This document shows, in pieces, positions 8,306 through 16,063 of a DNA stretch of 64,000 nt (its first letter is position 1; each line of letters starts with the position of its first letter). The translations under genes and the position numbers were made by a program. Below the pieces are notes generated by a model. It did no database searches, was not told the DNA's origin, and was given only the letters and a program-made list of their open reading frames with translations. Origin of the DNA: CAVQCX01 sp963775335 (GTDB lineage Bacteria > Pseudomonadota > Gammaproteobacteria > Chromatiales > Chromatiaceae); NCBI GenBank assembly GCA_963775335.1, contig CAVZIJ010000003.1:1426001-1490000 (forward strand). Direction: 5' to 3'.

Positions 8306-9178
8306 TCATTCCGCTAGCATCTTCATCGCCTTTTCCAGGCTGCGCCGCAGCCGGTTGAAAGACCTGCCCAAGTCTGCGATTTCATCCTTGCCCCTCACGT
8401 TGAACTCGGGTTCTTCCATGTTGCCCGTGCTGATCTCATCAGCGGTGTGTGCCATCACCCGGACACGATGCACCACGATACGGCTCAACATGATATTGAT
8501 GACGATGAAGATCACGGCAAATATCGCCACCAATGACACCATAAAAATGGCAAACTCCTTATACGCCTTGTCCAATGGAAGCGACAGCGGTACACTGACG
8601 ATTTGACTGCCGACGGCCTCTTCCAACTGCCAGCCAAATCCATTTGCAGCGCCATAAAGCTTGACCATGGTTTCGGGCGCCGCATCGACTGTGCTGTGGC
8701 AGGTGAGGCAGCCTTTATCCTTGATTCTGATGGGGCGGGCGTAGTATAGGGACATTCCGGTTGGCGTCTGCCGCTGCCCGCTCAGCTCTGCGATCTCGGG
8801 GTTATTGCGAAACGCCTCGATCAGGTCGGCCTCCCAGTCGGTGGCCCGATCGCGGGGATTGGTTGGGTTCAATGCCGCTTCCTTGTAAGTATACTCCGGG
8901 AATTTGTCCCGCAAGGCCGCAAAGTTCTGGGTCGCCGCATAAGAGGGCACTGACTGCGGCAGGAACTCGCGCTTCATCTGCAGCGTAAGCAGCGGTCGTA
9001 TTTCTTTCACGGTGTAGCTACGCATGGCCAACGCCGCCTCCATCATGACGGCCGCGTTGGTAAGGACTTCCTCCTGTGCGTGCCTGTGCAGCACATTGTA
9101 CGAAACGACCCCAGCGGCGCCGAGCCCCAGCACGAAGACGAGCAGAAGCACAGCATTGAATTTGGTAGTCACACGCAT
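8306..9178 (-). CDS. membrane sensor with DUF3365 haem-type domain and HAMP
   Basis: One membrane segment at residues 9-27, a periplasmic DUF3365 (Tll0287-like) domain, a second segment at about 210-232, and a cytoplasmic HAMP region (SRIVVHRVRVMAHTADEIS, GKDEIADLGRSFNRL). The periplasmic part contains one C157-x-x-C160-H161, the signature for covalent haem c. DUF3365 domains are thought to act as redox or gas sensors. The protein ends after HAMP with no output domain. The cyclase encoded 19 bp downstream is the obvious partner, making a split receptor. Confidence 0.8.
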   Translation of the reverse strand: MRVTTKFNAVLLLVFVLGLGAAGVVSYNVLHRHAQEEVLTNAAVMMEAALAMRSYTVKEIRPLLTLQMKREFLPQSVPSYAATQNFAALRDKFPEYTYKEAALNPTNPRDRATDWEADLIEAFRNNPEIAELSGQRQTPTGMSLYYARPIRIKDKGCLTCHSTVDAAPETMVKLYGAANGFGWQLEEAVGSQIVSVPLSLPLDKAYKEFAIFMVSLVAIFAVIFIVINIMLSRIVVHRVRVMAHTADEISTGNMEEPEFNVRGKDEIADLGRSFNRLRRSLEKAMKMLAE

Positions 9179-9224
9179 GGCTTGATCCCGTCCGTTGCAC
9201 CTCTATGCCCATAGCGTGCCACAG

Positions 9225-9683
9225 CTAGCCGCGGCACGCCTGATATTCCTTGTACGCCTTGGTAAAGCCGATCAGGCTGAACTGCGTTTGAAACACCTGC
9301 GTCGGCGGATAGGTCGGCCAGAAACGCAGATACAGTGTGACCCTGCGCCCCTTAGTGAATTGGTCAACGATGGACTCCAGTTCGCTGCGAAATGCAATGT
9401 CCTTTTCATCAGCAACGGCGTCGGCAGCAATAAACGCCTTGCCGTCGATCTTGAGCCCCACGTCGTTGAAGCTCAGATCGACATTCGAATCGGTCCGCAC
9501 CAGAAGCGCATCGCCGACGAGGAGGAGAGCGAGCTTGGTGTCGCCATAGCCATCAAACATCTGCACTGGATCCGTCCCGAGTTGGCATCGACCCGGCTGA
9601 CCGGATACGTGCAAAACCTGCCACTCGGCATGGCTTGGGACCGATGATCCGAGCAGAACCAGTAGAATGATCCAGCGTGACAT
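9225..9683 (-). CDS. exported hypothetical protein, first gene of the sensor-cyclase operon
   Basis: Signal peptide MSRWIILLVLLGSSVPSHA followed by a mature domain of about 133 residues with two cysteines (GRCQLG and YQACRG at the C-terminus). No family recognised. It lies 46 bp upstream of the DUF3365 sensor on the same strand, so it could be a periplasmic ligand-binding or accessory protein of that pathway. GGATATCCGG precedes the ATG. Confidence 0.65.
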   Translation of the reverse strand: MSRWIILLVLLGSSVPSHAEWQVLHVSGQPGRCQLGTDPVQMFDGYGDTKLALLLVGDALLVRTDSNVDLSFNDVGLKIDGKAFIAADAVADEKDIAFRSELESIVDQFTKGRRVTLYLRFWPTYPPTQVFQTQFSLIGFTKAYKEYQACRG

Positions 9684-10389
9684 CCGGATATCCTATTCAG
9701 GGATAGGGTTGGGATAGAAATGCGGCGCGCGCGGGTGTAGGCTGCTGACTTCCAATGTGTCCACCGTTTCCGGTTGCGTGGCCAATGGTCATCAAACCGT
9801 ACCGCACGTTTCCGCAAGCCCCCCTTTTCATCCCGGACGGGCGGATTTCCATCCTTAGGTCCGTCAACGCGACCTCCCTGTCGCACCACTCCCGAGTCCG
9901 GTTGGCGATCATGACCTTTCCTCTGATAGCCTTCCCTGTGCCGATCGAAGCTTAAGTGCTCGCCCACATGCACCCCTCACCAACATGGTTTGCCTTCAGA
10001 CTCGTTACCCTCGCGCGTTATCCACGACCTCCAAGCTCTGCGTCCTGACGTGGCGCCACTAGACAACCGTCATGTACCGAGAGCCCCTTTGCTCCATCGA
10101 AGCGTTATCTCTCCGGAGGCCGTGTCCAGCACGACCTAGGCCAGCGCTACCCAGCCCTCATCGCTCTGACGGACTCATGCGCCAGACCTAGAGCCTCTGA
10201 ATCCCTTCGCTTATCGCTCTGAGCTTCAGTCTCTGCAGGTTGCTGCAAGCCCCTGCTGGCAATAGGCCCTTCCCAGCGTTATCTCCGCCGATCTTTCACC
10301 AGATGCTTGAGCCCCTACCCCGGCGGTCCGCACGGTGCCCTTGCTCGTTTCTTCCCATGCGACATCGGCCTTCCCCATCCTACCAGGGG
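9684..10389. other. 700 bp without a recognised gene
   Basis: No convincing coding frame on either strand. The region may hold worn mobile-element sequence, but I could not assign it. A GGGGACAGACCACG half-element starts at 10396. Confidence 0.4.
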
Positions 10390-10731
10390 TCAAATGGGGA
10401 CAGACCACGTTTTCTCTTCCCGGATCCTTTCATACATCCAGGCCGGATCAAGATCAGCGCCATTCGGCCAGACCACCGCCCCCAAGTCGAGTCGTGCCTG
10501 CTCGAACACAGCTTGGTCTTTCAGCGGCTCGTAGATACCGCAATCCTGAGCCGTCGAAATCGACGACAAATCGGCTATGCCGCTCGTGCCATCCTGGAAC
10601 GTCAGGGCCAGCCGGTAATCGGGCATCACGGAAAGTTCCTTAATGCGCCAAGGCGCTGCCGGAATCACTCCAGCGGCTTGATACGGCGGAGCGGTTGTTT
10701 GGCGTGACACGGGCTCCCTTCCTCCATTCAC
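10390..10731 (-). CDS. DUF2442 protein, copy 1
   Basis: Contains the DUF2442 pattern: WRIKELSVMPDYRLALTFQDG, then a short acidic middle, EPLKDQAVFEQARLDLGAVVWPNGADLDP. DUF2442 proteins usually lie beside DUF4160 proteins in pairs suspected to be toxin-antitoxin systems. The last codons (KTWSVPI) and stop come from a GGGGACAGACCACG element, so the natural C-terminus has been replaced. Just upstream the DNA resembles the DUF4160 tail before copy 2, but is more decayed. Confidence 0.65.
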   Translation of the reverse strand: MNGGREPVSRQTTAPPYQAAGVIPAAPWRIKELSVMPDYRLALTFQDGTSGIADLSSISTAQDCGIYEPLKDQAVFEQARLDLGAVVWPNGADLDPAWMYERIREEKTWSVPI

Positions 10732-10857
10732 TCTTCTCGATCCCCTCTAGGCCATTCGGGGGGTCCAAGGGACAGCACAGGTATGTTCCATAATGCAGCC
10801 GAAGCGCCGAGAGCCGCAATATGCTCCCGGGCGGGCGCTGCTCCCTCCAGCCTGCAA

Positions 10858-11517
10858 CCCCACCTCCCTCAACCACCTCTCAACCCTCTTCACCGACACC
10901 GGATAAGCCGCCCAGCTCCTGGGCGAACAGCGACACCCGCAGCTCCTCCAGCATCCACCGCAGCTCCTCCACCCGCTCATCCGCGCGCCCACTCAGCCGG
11001 CACCGCTCGCCGCGCTCTGTCCACTGCTCCAGAATCGCCGCCATCTCCCCCACCCGCTGCTGGTCGCGCCCCGCGGCGTGCCGCAGCTTCTCCGCGCGCA
11101 GCGCCAGTCCCTGAAGATACCGCGGATATTCCTTGAGATAAACATAGGGCACCTGCTGTAGAAACCCCTTGAACACCAGCCGGTCGAGCTGGGCGGGCAC
11201 GTCCTGCACGGAGGGCTGCCAGTTTTGACCTGGGTGATCCCGGCGAGCGCATTGCGTACCGTCTGATAGCGGTCGAGGATCTCACGCACCAGCGCACAGG
11301 CCTGGTCGGCGACCTCCATCAGCCGCGTACGGCCCTCGTCGATGCGCCGCTCGAATTCCGCCTTGTCCCTGACAACCGGCCGGTCCTCGACGAAGGTGAT
11401 CCAGGATCAGCCCAACCAGCTCGTCCTCCAGCTCCAACTTACCGCCGACACCAAGCCCCTGCGGCGCCTCGGCGGCCATCGCATACTGCAACCGCATGGC
11501 CCGCACATCCGGCAAAC
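10858..11517 (-). pseudogene. partial copy A of hrpA (last ~215 codons), frameshifted
   Basis: Three frames in succession match the C-terminus of the full HrpA encoded at 30421-34323: LPDVRAMRLQYAMAAEAPQG, then MEVADQACALVREILDRYQT, then AQLDRLVFKGFLQQVPYVYL to VERWLREVGL. At least three frameshifts separate them. The copy begins within a few bases of a GGGGTCAG element (11523). No start or helicase core is present, so it is non-functional. Confidence 0.85.
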
Positions 11518-11522
11518 TAATT

Positions 11523-11559
11523 GGGGTCAGATGAAAACTATGTAATTTTTATCTGACCC
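11523..11559. repeat. GGGGTCAG palindromic element
   Basis: Arms GGGGTCAGATGAAAA and TTTTTATCTGACCC around an 8-nt centre. The same 15-nt head occurs at 19819. Confidence 0.7.
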
Positions 11560-11601
11560 AAATTACCCCATTTTAGCAGTTGCGCGGCCATACAGGATCG
11601 C

Positions 11602-11937
11602 TTAGTCAAAGTGTAGAGCTGCCTGCTGTTTGCGGGCGCCGTCCTCTCGCACGGACTCGCACGTCCACCACCCGGTGCGCTCCCTGAGCCGCCGCACGGG
11701 CTCCGTGAAGAGTGCATTCAGCCCCTTCCTTTGGTCCGAAAGGATTTCGCGGTCCCGCTCGATGTCCGCAAACCGCCGGACGATGCCACTCGTACCATCC
11801 TGAAACGTAAGGGCCAGGCAATAACCGGGCAGCAAGGCAAGTTCCTTAATGCGCCAAGGCGCCGCCGGAATCTCTCCAGGGCCTTGATACGCTTGGGCAG
11901 TTGTTTGGCTCACCACAGTTTCCAGTCCTCCATCCAT
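11602..11937 (-). pseudogene. DUF2442 protein, copy 2, altered C-terminus
   Basis: The first half parallels copy 1 (AAPWRIKELALLPGY, LALTFQDGTSGI), but the second half departs after the glycine and lacks the WPNGADLDP ending. A frameshift or replacement is likely. Its start overlaps the DUF4160-like tail (11910-11996). Confidence 0.5.
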
Positions 11938-11996
11938 TCATCCCGATGCTCTATAGCCCATTCGATCGTTTTGCTAAGAGCGCGGCACGGCTCGAT
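11910..11996 (-). pseudogene. tail of a DUF4160-type gene
   Basis: The residues SKTIEWAIEHRDEWMEDW resemble the last helix of DUF4160 proteins, the usual upstream partner of DUF2442. The rest of the gene is not recognisable, so only the 3' end survives. It overlaps the DUF2442 start, as in intact pairs. Confidence 0.45.
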
Positions 11997-12094
11997 ACCG
12001 CGCCCGTGGCCCGTGGTTGGCTGAGTGGGGCTGCCGCCAAAAAGAATGAGCGGCACCGCCGCGCCGCACCGGCCCCGTTGATCCGTTCGCGAGG

Positions 12095-12475
12095 TCACGC
12101 GTGGCGACGATGGTCCGCATCGTCGTTGTCGATCAGGCTTTCAAGGGGGATATGCAATCCCTTCCAGAGCTTTCGAATCATCTCAAGGGAGAGCGGACGC
12201 TTGCGGTTGAGGACCTCGGAGACACGGCCTCTGTGCCCGATAAAGGGCTCCAGTGCCTTGCGCTCGAGGCCGGCCTGCTCGAGGCGGAACAGGATCGCAT
12301 CAATGGGGTCAGGAGGATCGACGGGATAGTGCTTTGCTTCATAGACCTCCACCAGCGTTACCAGGATATCCAGCTCATCACCTTCGTCGGTATCCGGTTC
12401 GGCATCCATGAGTGCCTCGATCCGCGCCAACGCCGCATCGTAATCCGCTTCGGTTTTGATCGGCTTGATGTCCAC
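12095..12475 (-). CDS. higA: HigA-type antitoxin
   Basis: 126 residues with an N-terminal acidic toxin-binding part (MDIKPIKTEADYDAALARIE, EPDTDEGDELDILVTLVE) and a C-terminal helix-turn-helix (LGLERKALEPFIGHRGRVSE reading approximately, then LNRKRPLSLEMIRKLW). This is the HigA layout of HigB-first operons. It should neutralise HigB and, with it, repress the operon at the palindrome 12791-12807. Its start overlaps the toxin stop by one base. Confidence 0.85.
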   Translation of the reverse strand: MDIKPIKTEADYDAALARIEALMDAEPDTDEGDELDILVTLVEVYEAKHYPVDPPDPIDAILFRLEQAGLERKALEPFIGHRGRVSEVLNRKRPLSLEMIRKLWKGLHIPLESLIDNDDADHRRHA

Positions 12476-12774
12476 TACTCGGTCTCCGCATCTATTGCGT
12501 CATACTCGGCGTGAGTGCCGACAAAACGCACATACACAACCCCGTATGGGTAGTTGATGTCGACCACCAGCCGATACTTGTTTCCGGCAATGTTGAAGAC
12601 AACGCGGTTTCCCTTGAGGATGCTGGCCGATCGATACTGCGCTTTGATCGCGTGTGGATCAGGCCAGCATGCCTGTTCTGCTTCGCGGTGCCAGCTTTTC
12701 AGTGGCTCCTCCGCATCCTCATGACCGGCCAGCGACCAGAATTCACGCAATGTCCGTTTGGCGATCACTCTCAT
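12475..12774 (-). CDS. higB: HigB-type mRNA interferase toxin
   Basis: 99 residues of the RelE/HigB fold: MRVIAKRTLREFWSLAGH, basic strand YRSASILKGNRVVFNIAGN, and the typical ending VYVRFVGTHAEYDAIDAETE. HigB cleaves mRNA on the ribosome. Gene order toxin-antitoxin is normal for this family. The -10 box ends 7 nt before ATG 12774, so the transcript is probably leaderless; no Shine-Dalgarno is seen. Confidence 0.85.
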   Translation of the reverse strand: MRVIAKRTLREFWSLAGHEDAEEPLKSWHREAEQACWPDPHAIKAQYRSASILKGNRVVFNIAGNKYRLVVDINYPYGVVYVRFVGTHAEYDAIDAETE

Positions 12775-12780
12775 CGGTCA

Positions 12781-12809
12781 AATATAGCCCGCTCCCAAAT
12801 GGGGAGCAA
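12781..12809 (-). promoter_or_regulatory. higBA promoter with operator palindrome in the spacer
   Basis: Minus strand: TTGCTC (12809-12804), 17-bp spacer, TATATT (12786-12781). The spacer holds a palindrome GCTCCC-5-GGGAGC (12791-12807) that overlaps the -35. HigA binding there would block RNA polymerase. Confidence 0.6.
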
Positions 12810-12981
12810 GCCTCGATAGTGACGAGGCCCTGGGCGGACCGGGGGTCAGCGCAGGATCCGCGCGACGACGACCGGTTCTTAGATCGGCGGGCCACCGGAG
12901 CCTCCGGCGTCGCGGCGATTGTCACTGCCCGGGGAACGCTGCAGCTTTGTGGTCTCCGAGAGGCACCCCGGCGACCTGACG

Positions 12982-13797
12982 TCAGCGCACCGGCAACCCC
13001 TCCAGCCCCAAGCCAAGGCCGCGCTCCAGGCAGCGCTGAAACAGCGTCTTCACCCCCTCCCGGTCCGCCCCGAAGGCGCAGCGCACTGGCCGCCGGCGCT
13101 CGAAATAGGCGCCGCTCAGGCCCTCCACCAGGGCCGACAACCCCAGCCACACCGGTGTGTCGGCCGCCTCGTCCGGGGTCTGGCCGCCGCCGAAGCCCAG
13201 GGTGTGACTGAGGGTGGAGTGCACGTCCCCGGGGTGGCAAGCGTTGATGGCAATCCCGCAGTCCCGCAACCGCTCGGCGAAGGCCTTGCTGAGCATCCGG
13301 TCCGCCTGCTTGGATTGGCGGTAGGCGCGGTCGTTGTCGTAACGGCGGCGGCGGAGCTCCAGGTCGTCCAGGTCCAGGCCCCCGGCCCAATAACTGGCTA
13401 CGTTGACCACCCGCGCCCCGGCCACCAAGTGCGGGGCGAAAGCCTGGATCATCCAGAACTAGCCAAGCACGTTGGTGGCGAACTGCTCCTCTACCCCCTC
13501 CGGGGTCTCCTGCCGGCGACGGGGGGTGACGGCCGCGTTGTTCACCAGCAACCGCACCGGCTTGTCCCAACTCCGTCCCAGCTCCATCACCTGCCGAGGC
13601 CGGGCCAGGTCCACCGAGACGAAGTCCACGTCCCGTCCACGGGCGGCGCGGATATCCTCCACCGCCTCCTGCGCCCGTCCCCGGTCCCGGCACACCAACA
13701 CCACGCGGTAGTCGGATTCGGTGGCGATGCGCCGAGCAATGGCCCTGCCAATGGCGCCGGTGCCCCCGGTGACCAGTGCCGTCTGGCTGCTGCCCAT
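12982..13797 (-). pseudogene. short-chain dehydrogenase with one in-frame amber stop
   Basis: A complete SDR of about 270 codons in a single frame: cofactor loop TGGTGAIGRAIA near residue 11, NNAAV near 90, catalytic YRQSK in the second half. A TAG at 13459-13461 breaks it in the motif NVLG-stop-FW, where Tyr or His is usual. The pattern fits retinol dehydrogenase-like SDRs. GAGGAG lies 6 nt before ATG 13797. The stop may be a recent mutation or a sequence error, since nothing else is damaged. Confidence 0.75.
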
Positions 13798-14208
13798 GGC
13801 TTGCTCCTCAGCGTTGTCCCAACCGGCGAGCGTACACCGTTGGACTGGGCGCCTTTGGCGCGGATTGGCCCGTACCCGCCGGAGGGGCCGCTCCGGCATT
13901 TGTGACCAAACCCCGTTCACGCGCCGACACCTGTTCCGCGCCGCAGACCAGGGTTCCCGCCGGGTCCAAAAAAGCTGGAATCACCGCGGTCGGTGGCATT
14001 GCCAGATGACCTAAAGTTTGTGTTTTGGTTACCCAAAGAACAGGACCCCCCCTCCATTAAAACGGGTTGATTGCAAGACCTTCGTTCGCGTAGCCCGGGT
14101 CGACTACTTCGCGGGACACCCATCGTATCCCATGGTACAGAGGTGCCATAAGACTCATACCATCGGACGCCTCGCACCGGTAGCTGGTTTTGCGCCTTGA
14201 CAGCGGTC
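13798..14208. other. 410 bp without a recognised gene
   Basis: Frames here lack family resemblance or good starts. The right part leads into the vapBC promoter. Confidence 0.4.
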
Positions 14209-14245
14209 TTGCAGGTCACGCCAACATCGCGTAGACTAAGCTACG
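14209..14245 (+). promoter_or_regulatory. promoter and inverted repeat before phd-vapC
   Basis: TTGCAG (14209-14214), 17-bp spacer, TAGACT (14232-14237). The inverted repeat CGTAG-6-CTACG (14230-14245) overlaps the -10 and is a likely antitoxin operator. Confidence 0.55.
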
Positions 14246-14271
14246 TGAACTAAGTCCGCGTTGGACACGCT

Positions 14272-14514
14272 GTGAAAATCGTCAACATCCACGAAGCGAA
14301 AACGCATCTCTCCCGGCTGATCCAGGGGGCCCTCGAAGGCGAGCCGTTTGTCATCGCCAAGGCGGGCAAACCCTTGGTGCGGGTCACGGCCCTTGAGGTG
14401 GAGGAGAACGCGCGGCGGCGTATCGGTTTCCTGGATGGAAAGATCGAGGTGCCCGACGATTTCGACGGCATGGGCGAGCGCGAAATCGTGCGGATGTTCG
14501 GGGCCGAGGGATGA
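14272..14514 (+). CDS. Phd/YefM-type antitoxin
   Basis: 80 residues, GTG start at 14272. MKIVNIHEAKTHLSRLIQ and PFVIAKAGKPLVRVTAL are the typical Phd/YefM DNA-binding N-terminal part; the acidic C-terminus (GKIEVPDDFDGMGEREI) would wrap the toxin. It overlaps the PIN toxin gene by ATGA, so the two are co-translated. Confidence 0.9.
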   Translation: MKIVNIHEAKTHLSRLIQGALEGEPFVIAKAGKPLVRVTALEVEENARRRIGFLDGKIEVPDDFDGMGEREIVRMFGAEG

Positions 14515-14897
14515 AGCTCCTCCTCGATACCCATATGTTGCTCTGGGCCGCGGGGAGCTCCCAGCGGTTGCCAGAAGCAACGCGGGCGCTGCTTTTGGAC
14601 CAGTACAACGATCTTGTGTTCAGCGTGGCAAGCTTGTGGGAGATCGTCATCAAGTCGGGGCTGGGAAGAGATGATTTTCGAGTCGACGCGGCGCTCCTGC
14701 GCCGGGAACTGCGGATCAACGGCTACGAAGAATTGCCGATCGCCTCCGACCATGTCCTCGCGGTCGCAAACCTTCCGCCGCTGCACAAGGATCCTTTCGA
14801 CCGCCTTTTGATCGCCCAGGCCACAGTCGAAGGAATGACCTTGATCACCACCGATCCCTTGGTGGCCGGCTACCCCGGACCGATCCGCGCCATTTGA
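14511..14897 (+). CDS. VapC-type PIN-domain toxin
   Basis: 128-residue PIN ribonuclease. Acidic active-site residues are visible in LLLDTHMLLWAA (D6), SLWEIVIKSG (E), and KDPFDRLLIAQA (D), with a final TTDPLV. Toxins of this subgroup pair with Phd/YefM antitoxins, as here. It appears intact. Confidence 0.9.
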   Translation: MKLLLDTHMLLWAAGSSQRLPEATRALLLDQYNDLVFSVASLWEIVIKSGLGRDDFRVDAALLRRELRINGYEELPIASDHVLAVANLPPLHKDPFDRLLIAQATVEGMTLITTDPLVAGYPGPIRAI

Positions 14898-14960
14898 CCC
14901 GACTCCGTACGTTCCGCCGAGCGGGTTGCCGCGAGCAAGGGAGTCTGACCCCAATGGCAC

Positions 14961-15509
14961 TTAGGTAAGCTTTTTGCAATGGCCATTTTTCAGGATCTCG
15001 TCGCGCGCCATCTGTCGAGGTTTCGTTAACAGCGCAAACGGTGGCCGTGGCGCTGGCGATCGCGGCCAGGCGCTGCTCGCGCCGCTGGATCTCCGGGGCC
15101 AAATCCACCCCATCGCGCAGGCTGCTCTGGTCGTCCGCCTCCGCCAGCTCAACCATCTCCGGGACCTCGGCCTTGAGCTGGGCCTCGATCTGCTCTGCGT
15201 GTCCATAAGAGCGCGCGCTGTGGCGCGCGGCACTGGCGTGGATCTTGGTGCCATCCAGGCTGAGCGTGCCAAAGCGCGCCACGCCAGGGTGTCATGATCC
15301 GGATGCTGCTCGCAGGCGATGAAACGAAACGCCAGGGAGTCGTAGGTGGCCCGCTCAATCTTGCGGCTCGAATGCGTGCCGGTGGCGTAGCCGTAGATCA
15401 ACAGCGAAAGCAGCGGCTCCGCGCGGTAGGCCTCACTGCCGGCACGCTCCAGCTCCGAGAGGTCCAGCCCTTCGACCACATCCACCACGTAACGCGCCAA
15501 GCGCGCCAC
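14961..15509 (-). pseudogene. IS1182 family transposase fragment with internal deletion
   Basis: N-terminal part (MARLARYVVDVVEGLDLSEL, LLSLLIYGYATGTHSSRKIE, FRFIACEQHPDHDTLA) is in one frame. After a deletion at about 15280 the next part continues in another frame (FGTLSLDGTKIHASAARHS, with the first DDE Asp). The rest of the catalytic domain is absent. A GGAGTCTGACCCC half-element lies just beyond its end at 14941-14953. Confidence 0.8.
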
Positions 15510-15923
15510 GGGCAGCTAGTCCTGTCCGACGTTCAAGGAATAGCACCTTCCAACCGAATGGGACATGGGAGACCCCGACGCCTGTCCACCAGTAATTCAT
15601 AAATATTCCAGAGATTTCAGTGGGTTCGCTCGTGACGGCGCGGGGAACTTCGGGTTAACAAACGGTAGCCCCGGATACGTGCAGGGCTACCGCATTGCAG
15701 GGTACGGCGCTCGGCGGCAGTTTTGCGGCATTCAGGATCAGCGGATGGGCGCGGAGGCTCATCAGCCAGGACGCGCCCCCGGGATGCATGAGGCAGCCAG
15801 GGTCAAAGCCGCCGGCTGCCGCCGGGCGCCCCTTCTTAAGATCCAAGCCCTGCGACAGGGCCTGCTCGACACGCGTCCGGGATGGGGCTCCTCCGCGAGC
15901 GTTCAGGATCTTTTGCCGCCAGA
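15510..15923. other. about 410 bp without a recognised gene
   Basis: No supported gene. The 17-mer ATGGGACATGGGAGACC (15559-15575) recurs at 24489-24505 beside hrpA copy B, a trace of a shared mobile element. Confidence 0.4.
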
Positions 15924-16056
15924 GTTGCGGGGGTCACAGAGTTGCGGGGGTCAAGGTTGCGGGGGTCAAGGTTGCGGGGGTCAGGTCTCGTATCGTAGCA
16001 AGGTTGCGGGGGTCAGGTCTCGTATCGTAGCATGCCACAAGGCGGGACCTGACCCT
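15924..16056. repeat. tandem GTTGCGGGGGTCA array joined to a GGGGTCAG element
   Basis: Five copies of GTTGCGGGGGTCA start at 15924, 15941, 15956, 15971 and 16003. The last runs into a 48-bp element (16009-16056) nearly identical to 302-349. The unit TCAGGTCTCGTATCGTAGCA is itself doubled (from 15981 and 16013). The array abuts the truncated recombinase gene. Confidence 0.75.
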
Positions 16057-16063
16057 TTCGACA

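Noticed and set aside
9697..9912. A possible small minus-strand gene upstream of the sensor-cyclase operon.
   Set aside because: Basic, low-complexity translation with no recognised features; competing frames are equally open.
13917..14219. A possible 100-aa minus-strand gene before phd-vapC.
   Set aside because: No family resemblance, no Shine-Dalgarno, and it overlaps the promoter region of phd-vapC.
15924..16056. Tandem repeats considered as a CRISPR array.
   Set aside because: Units are only 13 bp, spacing is 15-32 bp with no unique spacers of constant size, and no cas gene is near.
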